From positions 2,542,001 through 2,606,000 of the forward strand of contig OZ242004.1 of NCBI GenBank assembly GCA_965204685.1: a stretch of 64,000 nt of DNA. Direction: 5' to 3'. A model generated the notes under the pieces. It saw only the letters and a program-made list of their open reading frames with translations. It searched no databases and was not told the DNA's origin. The position numbers and the translations under genes are program-made. The DNA comes from Bin87 sp965204685 (GTDB lineage Bacteria > Chloroflexota > Dehalococcoidia > Lucifugimonadales > UBA3495). Positions 1 to 8,055 of this stretch are shown here, one piece after another (position 1 is the first letter of the stretch; every line of letters starts with the position of its first letter).

Positions 1-153
1 TGGGTGCGCCGAGCGCTGGCGGAATGGTACTTCCCTATGCAGAAAAAGCCGCCCGACCGAGCAATGGTGGAGTGGGCCCAGGACCACTTCGGTCAATACG
101 CGGGCTACTCTCAGCAGTACCTGTTCCATGGGCGGCGGCGGGAGGGAAGGTAG
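1..153 (+). CDS. OGG1-like DNA glycosylase, C-terminal fragment (cut by window edge)
   Basis: An open frame runs from the first base to a TAG at 151-153 and encodes about 50 residues. Its tail carries WAQDHFGQYAGYSQQYLFH. The same aromatic block closes the next two genes (QYAGYAGQFMF and HAGYASQYLFHW), and related sequence closes the HhH-GPD domain of OGG1-type 8-oxoguanine glycosylases. It is therefore the last part of a first paralog in a tandem family of three. The catalytic region lies upstream of the window, so activity cannot be judged. Confidence 0.7.
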   Translation, partial: WVRRALAEWYFPMQKKPPDRAMVEWAQDHFGQYAGYSQQYLFHGRRREGR

Positions 154-214
154 CAACTTTACCGGGCTGTCCAAGCCGGTAAGTGAGGCCTATCACCGGA
201 CCGGAGCATGTGAA

Positions 215-1126
215 ATGAACATCATCGCAGGCAGCTTAGAATTTCCGCAACCCTTCAGCCTCCGGCTGACTTTATACATGGGTCAAGCGTTTCGCTGGCG
301 CAGGTTGGACGGCAGTGTGGACAAATTGGAAGACGGAGGGCGCTATCCCGATAACGAATGGCACTCCGGCGTCCTCGGAAATTCGCTCATTCATTTGCGC
401 CAGGTCGATTCTGTCCTGGAGTACCGCGCCGCTACGATCAACGAACCAACTGATGCTGAAGACGTTTCAACACTGCTGCACAGCTATTTCAGGTTGGACG
501 ACGACCTCCCTCGCATCTACGGCGATCTGGCACGCCGAGATGCCGGCATGGCGAGGCTGATCGAAAACTACGGAGGCATGCGTTTGCTGCGGCAGGACCC
601 GTGGGAATGCACCGTTGCCTACTTGTGCTCTGCCAACAACAACATCCCCCGTATTTCAAGCATCGTCGAACGCATCTCCACAGCGTTTGGCGACACCATT
701 GAAATGTGCGGCAAAGCGCGTCACACTTTCCCGGCACCCGAACTTCTGATAACGGAAACCGCAGCCGCGAGCCTCCAGGGGATGCAGTTCGGTCTCCAAC
801 GCGACCGGGAAATCGCCGGGGCGGCGCGCGAAGTGTGCAATGGCGACTTGAACCTGTATGCACTGCGGAGCGAGTCCTACCCTCACGCCAAACGGGCGGT
901 TAAACGGCTGGAGGGCATAGGCGACAAAATCGCCGACTGCATTTCACTGTTTTCGCTGGACAAAACCGAGGCTTTCCCTATTGATAGGCACATACGGAGC
1001 TTCGTGACCCAAAATTACCCCGCTGCGCCGAAAAATGACGCGGCGATCAGGTTGTGGGCCCAGGGCACGTTTGGCCAGTATGCCGGCTACGCCGGTCAGT
1101 TCATGTTCTGTGACCAGCCTAAATGA
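215..1126 (+). CDS. OGG1-like 8-oxoguanine DNA glycosylase/AP lyase (HhH-GPD), tandem copy 2
   Basis: Predicted base-excision repair enzyme of about 303 residues. The N-terminal domain has GQAFRW (residues 23-28), matching the GQSFRW signature of OGG1. NNNIPRI near residue 140 matches the Asn motif that contacts the base opposite the lesion. The helix-hairpin-helix LEGIGDKIADC (about 232-242) carries the catalytic Lys (about K238), and FPIDRH carries the catalytic Asp (about D257). Both key residues are present, so it should be a bifunctional glycosylase/lyase. I chose the ATG at 215 because the family similarity begins just after it; the frame stays open upstream to 128, but that part looks like spacer. 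The substrate is inferred from family only. Confidence 0.85.
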   Translation: MNIIAGSLEFPQPFSLRLTLYMGQAFRWRRLDGSVDKLEDGGRYPDNEWHSGVLGNSLIHLRQVDSVLEYRAATINEPTDAEDVSTLLHSYFRLDDDLPRIYGDLARRDAGMARLIENYGGMRLLRQDPWECTVAYLCSANNNIPRISSIVERISTAFGDTIEMCGKARHTFPAPELLITETAAASLQGMQFGLQRDREIAGAAREVCNGDLNLYALRSESYPHAKRAVKRLEGIGDKIADCISLFSLDKTEAFPIDRHIRSFVTQNYPAAPKNDAAIRLWAQGTFGQYAGYAGQFMFCDQPK

Positions 1127-1163
1127 ATAGCCACAGCGGACGCGGGGGCCAAGAGGGCTTGCT

Positions 1164-2153
1164 ATGACGCGCCAACTCCTCATTCCTAACCACTTCAACC
1201 TGTCCCTCACTCTTACCATGGGCCAAGCGTTTCGCTGGCGTCCCTTTGGCGACGGCTGGTTTTCCGGCGTGGTGGGGCCGCACCTGTTTCACGTCCGGCA
1301 GTTTGATGGGGGAATTGAGTACGAAGCTGCTAGCCTGCCGGGGCACGTGGACGACCCTGACGAATGCCTGCGCCGCTATTTCCGGCTGGACGATGATATC
1401 GACGTCATCTACGCCAGCATCGCCCGTGACCCGAAAGTGGCTACGATCATGCGTGAGTTTCCGGGCTTGCGCCTGCTCCGGCAAGAGCCGTGGGAATGCT
1501 TGGTGTCCCAGCTTTGCGTGGCGCGAACCAGTATTGGCCATACCATAGGGATGGTGTCGAACATCGCGAATAACTTCGGGTCCGCAATAGAATTGGCCGG
1601 CGAAGTCCGCTATGCCTTTCCTACAGCGGAGCAATTGATGGCTGATCGCAAGAGGGTGCTGGCCAAGTTGCAGGCGATGCAAAAGGGACAGGATAATGCG
1701 TCTGATATCATCGCCGCCGCTCGATGGGTTTGTGATGCCGGGCCGGATTGGGACGCCCTGCGGCGACAGCCTTACGGCGAGGTTAATCGGCGGTTGTTGC
1801 AATGCCCCGGCGTTAACGACAGAATCGCCGACTGCGTTGCTCTATTTGCGCTGGACCGGCTGGAAGCGTTCCCGGTGGACGTCTGGGTATGGCTTGCAAT
1901 GTCAGGAATTTGCCCGGAATTAGGTTCGCAAGAGCAATCTGCCCCTGACGAATGGGAATTGGCGGCGGTTGCGAAACGAGCGCGCAGCGAGTTCGGCGAG
2001 CACGCCGGATATGCAAGTCAGTACCTTTTCCACTGGCGGCGCGAATACAGCGACAAGTTGCAACCCCTAGACACACGGCCAAGCGAGCGATTCGGTACGG
2101 AGCCAGTGTACGATCACCGCTACGAATATTTGGCGCGCAAGTATTTGTCATAA
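1164..2153 (+). CDS. OGG1-like protein with lost catalytic Lys, tandem copy 3
   Basis: About 329 residues, clearly paralogous to the preceding gene (MGQAFRW at residues 18-24, LRLLRQEPWECLVSQLC, FPVDVWVW). Two functional signatures have decayed. The Asn triplet is ARTSIGH, and the hairpin is CPGVNDRIADC, with Arg (about R220) where OGG1 has its Schiff-base Lys and Asn where the second hairpin Gly belongs. The Asp (about D239) is kept. It has a C-terminal extension of about 40 residues (about 290-329) that copy 2 lacks. It may bind damaged DNA without lyase activity, act as a monofunctional glycosylase, or have a new role. Its stop overlaps the next start (TAATG), so the PIN gene is translationally coupled. 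Confidence 0.8.
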   Translation: MTRQLLIPNHFNLSLTLTMGQAFRWRPFGDGWFSGVVGPHLFHVRQFDGGIEYEAASLPGHVDDPDECLRRYFRLDDDIDVIYASIARDPKVATIMREFPGLRLLRQEPWECLVSQLCVARTSIGHTIGMVSNIANNFGSAIELAGEVRYAFPTAEQLMADRKRVLAKLQAMQKGQDNASDIIAAARWVCDAGPDWDALRRQPYGEVNRRLLQCPGVNDRIADCVALFALDRLEAFPVDVWVWLAMSGICPELGSQEQSAPDEWELAAVAKRARSEFGEHAGYASQYLFHWRREYSDKLQPLDTRPSERFGTEPVYDHRYEYLARKYLS

Positions 2154-2557
2154 TGCTGCTTGACACTAACGTGCTCGTCGATGTGGCGCTCGACAGGCGT
2201 CCACATTCAATAGCTTCTACCGAGTTGGTTAACCGCCTGGCAAACGAACCGGGGCGAGCGTTCGTCGCCTGGCACACTATAGCCACTTTTCATTACGTGG
2301 TGTCAAAAGAGTTGAGTGACTACCGGTCGCGTGAGCTGGTGGTTTTCATTGCCGGCTTTGCCGAAGTCGTGCCAACCGGCACGGAGTCCATCCGCTACGC
2401 GCTATTCCTACCGATGGCGGATTTCGAGGACGCCATGCAGGTAGCTGCTGCCCACGCCGCCGGCGTTCAGCACATCGTCACCCGGGACGCCAGGGATTTC
2501 GCCAATTCCCCAATCCCGGCCATCACGCCGGAACAAGCGTTACAGGAATTGTTCTAA
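2153..2557 (+). CDS. PIN-domain ribonuclease (VapC-like)
   Basis: A 134-residue protein beginning MLLDTNVLVDV, the first acidic motif of PIN nucleases. Acidic residues follow in the middle (MADFEDAMQ) and near the end (IVTRDARDF), consistent with a metal-dependent RNase as in VapC toxins. The start ATG overlaps the TAA of the glycosylase-like gene. A longer frame from 1952 is only overlap with that gene. No small DNA-binding antitoxin gene lies next to it, so a normal vapBC pair is not visible. Its TAA overlaps the TAG of the convergent PduX-like gene. Confidence 0.75.
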   Translation: MLLDTNVLVDVALDRRPHSIASTELVNRLANEPGRAFVAWHTIATFHYVVSKELSDYRSRELVVFIAGFAEVVPTGTESIRYALFLPMADFEDAMQVAAAHAAGVQHIVTRDARDFANSPIPAITPEQALQELF

Positions 2558-3465
2558 ACTGCCTGGCGCACCCCGCCGCCAATAATCCGGTAGTGCTGGA
2601 CGCTCTCCGCGGCCGCAAACGCGCGCTGCGCTTCGCGGTACGCCGGCTTGCTCTGGCGTTTCCGGGCGTCCAGCAGGATGCCGACCACGGTCCCGCTGTG
2701 GGCCACGTTGACGCCTGCTGCGTCGATTTCGGCGGCGAAGTCTGACGCCTTTTCCACCCACGGGGCGGCGTCATCCGGCCGCCCGGCTCGCGCCGAGATG
2801 GTGGCGCCTCGGCCCACCAGTTCCGGGTCGCCGCGGCGGATGCCTTCTCGCACCAACTCCAGGGCTTCGGCGGTGGCATCGGCTACCGACTGCCAATGCG
2901 CCGCTCGGTCGGTCCGGTTGAACTCCAGCGTGTCCACCTGACCGCCACGGTCGATGACGATCACTTCCATCGGTGGGGGAGCCCCCAGCAGGTCGACGAT
3001 TTTGCCCTGGCGATGGTCGAACATTACGATGCCGGGAAACATCACGCCGTCGGTCGGCTCCACTGCCAGGGCGATTTCTGCAACGGGATCCGGCGGCAAA
3101 TCGACACCTGCGGCCTTGCCCGTCGCGCACACCGCGGCCGTGATGTCCGCGCTGCTGCTGCCCATGCCTTTGCCCACCGGAATCGGGTTGGCAATCGCGA
3201 CGTCGGCAACTAACCCGGGCACACCGAGGCAACGACCCAATCGTGCCAGCATGGCCAGTACCGCCTGACGGGTTTTGGGCAGGTGGTCGATGCCTCGCAC
3301 CTGATTGCCGGGACCGTCGCCACGGGACAGTGTTACCGTGGCCCGGGAAAACTGGTTGATCGGGCAGGTCACCAGGAAGTCCACGTCCCCGGTCATTCCC
3401 TGCACCAGTTCGCCGCAGGTTCCCGGCGCCAGTGCCGAAGCGGTTCCCAACATCTCGTCAGCCAT
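2554..3465 (-). CDS. pduX: GHMP-family L-threonine kinase, PduX-like
   Basis: About 303 residues. It begins near APGTCGELVQGMTGDVDFLV, characteristic of PduX, followed by the GHMP ATP-binding loop PIPVGKGMGSSSADITAA (about residues 92-109). PduX phosphorylates L-threonine to give the precursor of the aminopropanol linker of adenosylcobalamin. Lying downstream of cobU and cobQ on the same strand supports that role over other GHMP kinases such as homoserine kinase. No clear ribosome-binding site precedes the ATG at 3465; a start at 3453 is also possible. The threonine-phosphate decarboxylase partner (CobD) is not in the window. Confidence 0.75.
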   Translation of the reverse strand: MADEMLGTASALAPGTCGELVQGMTGDVDFLVTCPINQFSRATVTLSRGDGPGNQVRGIDHLPKTRQAVLAMLARLGRCLGVPGLVADVAIANPIPVGKGMGSSSADITAAVCATGKAAGVDLPPDPVAEIALAVEPTDGVMFPGIVMFDHRQGKIVDLLGAPPPMEVIVIDRGGQVDTLEFNRTDRAAHWQSVADATAEALELVREGIRRGDPELVGRGATISARAGRPDDAAPWVEKASDFAAEIDAAGVNVAHSGTVVGILLDARKRQSKPAYREAQRAFAAAESVQHYRIIGGGVRQAV

Positions 3466-3502
3466 CGCGCCGCCGTATTGCCCGGTTCCAACCGCCCGCC
3501 AA

Positions 3503-4072
3503 TCAGCGGCCGGCTCCCACGGGCTTGATTGGAACCGGCAGCCCGGCTACTACCATGGTGACCTGGTCCGCAGCCTCCGCCATTGCCTGGTTCACCGTGC
3601 CCAGCAGATCCTGGAATTGGCGGCCCATCGAGGTCGTGGCGATCAGCGAATGGCCGACTTCGCTGCTGACGATCACCGCCTGGCGATCCGTCTCCCGGAT
3701 GTATTCCGCAAAGCGCCGCGCCGCGCCGACGATACGGGCTTCCAATTCCAGTCGCGGCGTGCCCTCGTGTTCCATCATCAGGTTGGACACCCAAACGTCC
3801 ATTGAGTCGAGCAGCAGGACGACGGGATGGTCCATGGCGCGCGACTGACCCTGCAGCGCGCCCACCGGATTGAGCGGAGCCTCAAGGGTTTGCCAATTTT
3901 GGGGCCGCCGCTGCCGGTGTCGTTGGATGCGCTCCTCCATCTCCACGTCAACGGCGATACCCGTGGCCACGTACAGCACCGACTCGGGTCCGGCGACCTC
4001 GGCTGCCAGCCGTTCCGCGTATGCGCTTTTCCCCGACCGAATACCGCCCAATACCAGGTGTATCGAGCTCAT
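3503..4072 (-). CDS. cobU: Adenosylcobinamide kinase / adenosylcobinamide-phosphate guanylyltransferase
   Basis: The 189-residue length fits CobU/CobP. The N-terminus has the P-loop LVLGGIRSGKSAYAERLA, and LYVATG and EERIQRHRQRRP match the guanylate-binding region (the His is the guanylylated residue in the family). VSSEVGHSLIA and GRQFQDLLGTVNQAMA are classic C-terminal motifs. It phosphorylates adenosylcobinamide and transfers GMP to it during nucleotide-loop assembly. The ATG overlaps the TGA of cobQ (ATGA at 4072-4069), which fixes the start and indicates translational coupling. Confidence 0.92.
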   Translation of the reverse strand: MSSIHLVLGGIRSGKSAYAERLAAEVAGPESVLYVATGIAVDVEMEERIQRHRQRRPQNWQTLEAPLNPVGALQGQSRAMDHPVVLLLDSMDVWVSNLMMEHEGTPRLELEARIVGAARRFAEYIRETDRQAVIVSSEVGHSLIATTSMGRQFQDLLGTVNQAMAEAADQVTMVVAGLPVPIKPVGAGR

Positions 4073-5634
4073 AGCGCTGGCGTCAGCCCCGCCATGTCGT
4101 ATACCAGGTCCATGCGGAGGCTGTCCCGCACCCAATCGGCGAGCCGGTCGTACTCCCGGTCGCGCGCCACGTCGACTCCCTCGGGCAAACCTACACCTTT
4201 CCGCCTCGCCAACTCGCCCAGTATCGCCCGTCGAACGCCGGCGTTGTGGAACAGCCCGTGAATGTACGTTCCCATCACGCGACCGCTGGCGTCCAAAGCT
4301 CCGTCAAACGCCGTCTCCGGGGTGACGGCGGCATCGGCCCGGTCAACCACGGTGAACGGGGGTATGACGCCTTCGCCCGAGGTTCGGCCCATGTGTATCT
4401 CGTAGCCCACCACCGTTTCCCCGTCGGCGCCGGACATGAGGTGCCCGCGCGTGGACGCCTCCTGACGCACGGTGGCCTCCACCCGGTGGGTCTCTTTGGT
4501 TCCGGCGAAGGTCGTCACCAGAGGGAGGAGCCCGAGGCCGTCCGCCGCCCCGATTGAGGACTCGATTCGGTCCGGGTCCAGCAGGGTATTGCCCAGCATC
4601 TGGTAGCCGCCACAGATGCCGATGATCGCGGAGCCCTGCTCCATAGCCCCCACCACGGCCTGGGACAATCCCTGCTGTTCCATCCACATCAGGTCGGGAA
4701 TGGTTGTCTTGCTGCCCGGGAGGATCACCAGGTCCGGCCGACCCAGCCGGTCGCCGCTCTGCACGTACCGGAGCGAGACTCCCGGCTCCCGCGCCAGCGG
4801 GTCGAAATCGTCGAAGTTTGAAATGTGGGGGACCTGCACCACCGCCACGTCCAGCACGTCAGGCGATGAGGCGTGAGGCGGCGTAATGTCCAGCGCCACC
4901 GAATCCTCTTCGGGAATGTGTATGTTCCGAAAGTGGTGAACCACGCCGACCACGGGTTTGCTCGTGTAGTTTTCCAGCCAGGTCAACCCATCGGTCAAGA
5001 GCGAGACATCCCCGCGGAACTTGTTGATCAGCAGGCCCTTGACCCGATCCCTTTCGACATCGTCCAGCAGTTGCAACGTACCCACCAATGACGCGAACAC
5101 GCCACCCCGGTCGATGTCGCCACACAGTAGCACCGGCGCGTTGGCGTGGAGCGCGACCCGCATGTTGACGATCTCGGTGGCTTTCAGGTTGATCTCCGCC
5201 GGGCTGCCCGCCCCCTCGATGACCACCACGTCGTGCTGCCTGCGCAAAACGTCCAGCGAATTGGATACCGATTCCCACAGGGTGGCTTTCAGGTCGAAAT
5301 AATCGCGAGCGCGGGCGGAGGTCAGGGGACGGCCCATCAGCACCACCTGGGCGTGGCTGTCCGCTTCCGGTTTGAGCAGGACCGGGTTCATTTCCACCCG
5401 GGCTTCAACGCCGGCGGCCTCGGCCTGGACCGCTTGGGCGCGGCCGATTTCGCCGCCATCCGGCGTGACGTAGGAGTTATTCGACATGTTCTGCGCCTTG
5501 AACGGCGCAACGCGCAGCCCGTCCTGCCGGAATATGCGACACAGCGCCGATACCAGCACGCTCTTGCCGACGTGGGATGCCGTGCCTTGCACCATGATCA
5601 CTCGGCCGGCCGGAGGGGTGTTGTGTGTTGTCAT
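4069..5634 (-). CDS. cobQ: Cobyric acid synthase (glutamine-hydrolysing)
   Basis: About 521 residues, slightly over the usual 480-510. The N-terminal dethiobiotin-synthase-like ATP domain has MVQGTASHVGKSVLVSALCR and FKAQNMSNNSYVTPDG. The C-terminal class I glutamine amidotransferase domain has the nucleophile motif GICGGYQMLG, then YEIHMGRT and GTYIHGLFHN with the His. It amidates side chains b, d, e and g of adenosylcobyrinic acid a,c-diamide. First gene of the cobQ-cobU-pduX run. I chose the ATG at 5634; the frame extends to 5721 without family similarity. I could not recognise a cobalamin riboswitch in the leader. Confidence 0.93.
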   Translation of the reverse strand: MTTHNTPPAGRVIMVQGTASHVGKSVLVSALCRIFRQDGLRVAPFKAQNMSNNSYVTPDGGEIGRAQAVQAEAAGVEARVEMNPVLLKPEADSHAQVVLMGRPLTSARARDYFDLKATLWESVSNSLDVLRRQHDVVVIEGAGSPAEINLKATEIVNMRVALHANAPVLLCGDIDRGGVFASLVGTLQLLDDVERDRVKGLLINKFRGDVSLLTDGLTWLENYTSKPVVGVVHHFRNIHIPEEDSVALDITPPHASSPDVLDVAVVQVPHISNFDDFDPLAREPGVSLRYVQSGDRLGRPDLVILPGSKTTIPDLMWMEQQGLSQAVVGAMEQGSAIIGICGGYQMLGNTLLDPDRIESSIGAADGLGLLPLVTTFAGTKETHRVEATVRQEASTRGHLMSGADGETVVGYEIHMGRTSGEGVIPPFTVVDRADAAVTPETAFDGALDASGRVMGTYIHGLFHNAGVRRAILGELARRKGVGLPEGVDVARDREYDRLADWVRDSLRMDLVYDMAGLTPAL

Positions 5635-5864
5635 CGCTGGTGTTTTAACTCGCCTAATTGATCGCGCATCGAAACTTGCGTCACCCGGCATTAAACCACA
5701 GTTTTTGATGCGGTCCCTCAATTCGAGCCGCGCGCTTCACGCCGTGGCATCTCATTCTAGGACAAGCCCCTCCGCGAATGAACTGTTCGCTTGCCCCTCC
5801 GTTGCTTATTGGGGTGTTGGATGCTACCGTTACCCGCGTGCTCGCGAGATTATTTCCGTGGCTG

Positions 5865-7256
5865 ATGGATCTGACGGCTCGCCGGATACCGGTTCGCGCT
5901 CGTCGATGTCTGACCCTGCTGGCCGCGGTCACCGCGGTCCTGCTGGCTGCGATGGCCTGTGCGTTGGATCCGGGCGGAGCCGAACGTAACGAAATGTCCA
6001 TGACTATCAACCGTATCGCATATATCGACGCCGACGGCCAATTGGTCACGTCCAACCCGGACGGTTCGGGACGCAACCTGCTCACGACCGGCGCCGTGGC
6101 TCGCGCCGGCGGCATCCTCGCTCAACCGCAACGCCGCGACGAGATTTACAGCTGGCCCCTGTGGTCTCCGGACGGCTCCCGTATCGCCGTTTCTCTCCTG
6201 CGGGGCGATTCTCCCAGCGACGCGCAGATCAGCCTCCACTCGCTGGAATCTTCCACCGGCGTCGGCGGAGCGGCCTTTGTCAACGAGGCCCCGCTTACCA
6301 TCGCAGACGGTACTCCCCACTACGTCCAATGGTCTCCCGACGGGCAAAAATTGGGAATCACGGCCGCAACCCCGGAAGGGCTGACCCTGTTCGTAGTGGA
6401 CGCCACCTCCCTGCCGGAGTCCGGTCCGCCCAATGAACCATTGGCAGTGCAACGGGGCGCGCCGCTGTATTTCGACTGGTCGCCGGACAGCGCGTCCCTG
6501 GCAGTGCACAGCAACGAGGACGTCCTGCTGGTTCGGCCGGACTACGACGCTCAGCAGTTCAGTGTCCAGCCGTTGGCCCAGTCCCGTTCGTTTCGCACGC
6601 CGGCTTGGTCTCCCGACGGCAGCCGGCTGGCCTGGTCCGCACCCGGCGGCGACAGCGAGGCGTTGTGGATCGGACGACCCGAGCAGCCCGATGATGCCGC
6701 CCTCCGGTTGGCTGAGGTTGAAGGGGCGTGCGCCTTCCTGTGGTCGGCAGACGGCGAGGTGATTGCCGTGGCGGACCGGCAGATCGCCGGTTCACCGGCG
6801 TACCGTCGTTTGCGCCTGTTGGCCGTCGACGGCAGCGCCGAGCGGACGGTCAAGGAGGACGACTGGGTGTTGGGATTTTTCTGGGAGCCCCGGGGAGACC
6901 GTTTGGCCTGGGTGGCCCTGAACCCCGAAGAGCGCACCATGGAGTGGAGAATCGCCGAGGGTTTGACTTCGGATGATGCCGGAGACGCGACGGACGAGGC
7001 TCTCGGTGGGTTCCGTTTCTCGCCCAGCGGGGAAACGTTCCTGATGCTGGCATTCTTCGACCAGTACGCGCGGAGCCACTCGCCGTGGGCGCCGGACGGA
7101 TCCGCGCTGGTCGTCACCGGAACGCAACAGTACTTGTCCGAGCGGCGCAACGGCAGCAGCGGTGGCGGCTCCCGGGTGTACGTGGTGGAAACCGGCGACG
7201 GCGGGCAACTGCAAGACATCGCCAACGGCAGCATGGCAGTGTGGTCCACGCGCTGA
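5865..7256 (+). CDS. Lipoprotein with TolB/WD40-like beta-propeller repeats
   Basis: About 463 residues from the chosen start. An Arg-rich N-terminus, a hydrophobic stretch and a lipobox ending LLAAMAC predict a lipoprotein. The rest repeats blades of the type WSPDGSRIAVS, WSPDGQKLGIT, WSPDSASLAVH, WSPDGSRLAWS and WSADGEVIAV, as in TolB-like propellers. Probably an extracytoplasmic binding or sensing protein; the ligand is unknown. The frame is open back to 5778; 5865 places the basic residues directly before the membrane stretch. The gene diverges from cobQ and overlaps the next lipoprotein gene by 16 bp. Confidence 0.75.
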   Translation: MDLTARRIPVRARRCLTLLAAVTAVLLAAMACALDPGGAERNEMSMTINRIAYIDADGQLVTSNPDGSGRNLLTTGAVARAGGILAQPQRRDEIYSWPLWSPDGSRIAVSLLRGDSPSDAQISLHSLESSTGVGGAAFVNEAPLTIADGTPHYVQWSPDGQKLGITAATPEGLTLFVVDATSLPESGPPNEPLAVQRGAPLYFDWSPDSASLAVHSNEDVLLVRPDYDAQQFSVQPLAQSRSFRTPAWSPDGSRLAWSAPGGDSEALWIGRPEQPDDAALRLAEVEGACAFLWSADGEVIAVADRQIAGSPAYRRLRLLAVDGSAERTVKEDDWVLGFFWEPRGDRLAWVALNPEERTMEWRIAEGLTSDDAGDATDEALGGFRFSPSGETFLMLAFFDQYARSHSPWAPDGSALVVTGTQQYLSERRNGSSGGGSRVYVVETGDGGQLQDIANGSMAVWSTR

Positions 7257-8029
7257 AAGCGGCCAAACTCAGTTTGTCCCTGGCCGCGCTCATCGGGATC
7301 GTCTGGGCTGCGGCGGCGTGCGGGGGCGAAGCCCCGGTCGCAGCATTTCCCACGCCCACGCCGGTTCCGGACCCGGCGGCGCTGTTGGCGGAAACCGCGG
7401 CCAATTTGAGGACCGTTCAGTCGGCCAATTTCCACCTGGACCACGAAGTGGGAAGTGTGTACGTCCCGGCCTACGGCGTCAAGATCACTGAAATTTCCGG
7501 GACGTGGGACGCTGATGCCGGGGCAGAACTGTCCATCGACGCGTATCTGGTGAGCGGCCCCGATGCGGATTATGAAACCGGCTCCTACGTGCAGGTGCGC
7601 GCCATCGTCACCCCGGAAGGATATTTCTCCACTGAGCCGATCTCGGGCCTGTGGTTCAAGCAGCCTACCCAATCGGCTCCGGTGTCGGTGGATCGCCTTC
7701 AGCACATCATCGCGGACCTCGTCGAGGCGATGGATAATCCCGTGCTTGTTGGCGAAGAGACGATGGATGGTGCTGCCATGTACCGAATCGGCGGGGACGC
7801 GCCGGCGTCTGCCGTGGGTTGGCTCCTCGCTACCGCAGCTGAGGACCAATCCTTACGGATCGAAATCTGGACCGACACCGGTCAGAAGCTGCTGCGACGG
7901 CTCACCGCAGCCGGCGCGGCCGGCGAGTTTGACTCTCCGGACACCCGCCGCACGATTCTGCTCACGGGCATCGGAGAGCCGGTGAGCATCGTTCCGCCGG
8001 AACAGTTCGTAAATCTAGCCGGCGGATAG
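7241..8029 (+). CDS. LppX/LprG-like lipoprotein
   Basis: About 262 residues from a GTG at 7241. The signal peptide (SLSLAALIGIVWAAAACGG) has a lipobox Cys near residue 21 and is followed by a Pro/Thr-rich linker. The mature part (NLRTVQSANFHLDHEVG, ISGTWDADAGAELSID, GYFSTEPISGLWFK) resembles LppX/LprA/LprF/LprG lipoproteins, which have a hydrophobic cavity and carry lipids in actinobacteria. It overlaps the propeller lipoprotein gene and precedes an MFS exporter. In mycobacteria LprG works with the MFS exporter Rv1410c, so a comparable lipid-export pair is plausible here, as inference. Confidence 0.65.
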   Translation: MVHALKAAKLSLSLAALIGIVWAAAACGGEAPVAAFPTPTPVPDPAALLAETAANLRTVQSANFHLDHEVGSVYVPAYGVKITEISGTWDADAGAELSIDAYLVSGPDADYETGSYVQVRAIVTPEGYFSTEPISGLWFKQPTQSAPVSVDRLQHIIADLVEAMDNPVLVGEETMDGAAMYRIGGDAPASAVGWLLATAAEDQSLRIEIWTDTGQKLLRRLTAAGAAGEFDSPDTRRTILLTGIGEPVSIVPPEQFVNLAGG

Positions 8030-8055
8030 TCGCCGGTACCGGCCTGCCCACGCAA

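Noticed and set aside
5635..5864. Cobalamin riboswitch ahead of cobQ
   Set aside because: I did not find a B12-box-like GCCACTG or the expected long fold on the minus strand.
6551..7849. A 432-codon antisense frame over the two lipoprotein genes
   Set aside because: The plus-strand genes have lipoboxes and propeller repeats; the antisense frame is low-complexity and Arg-rich.
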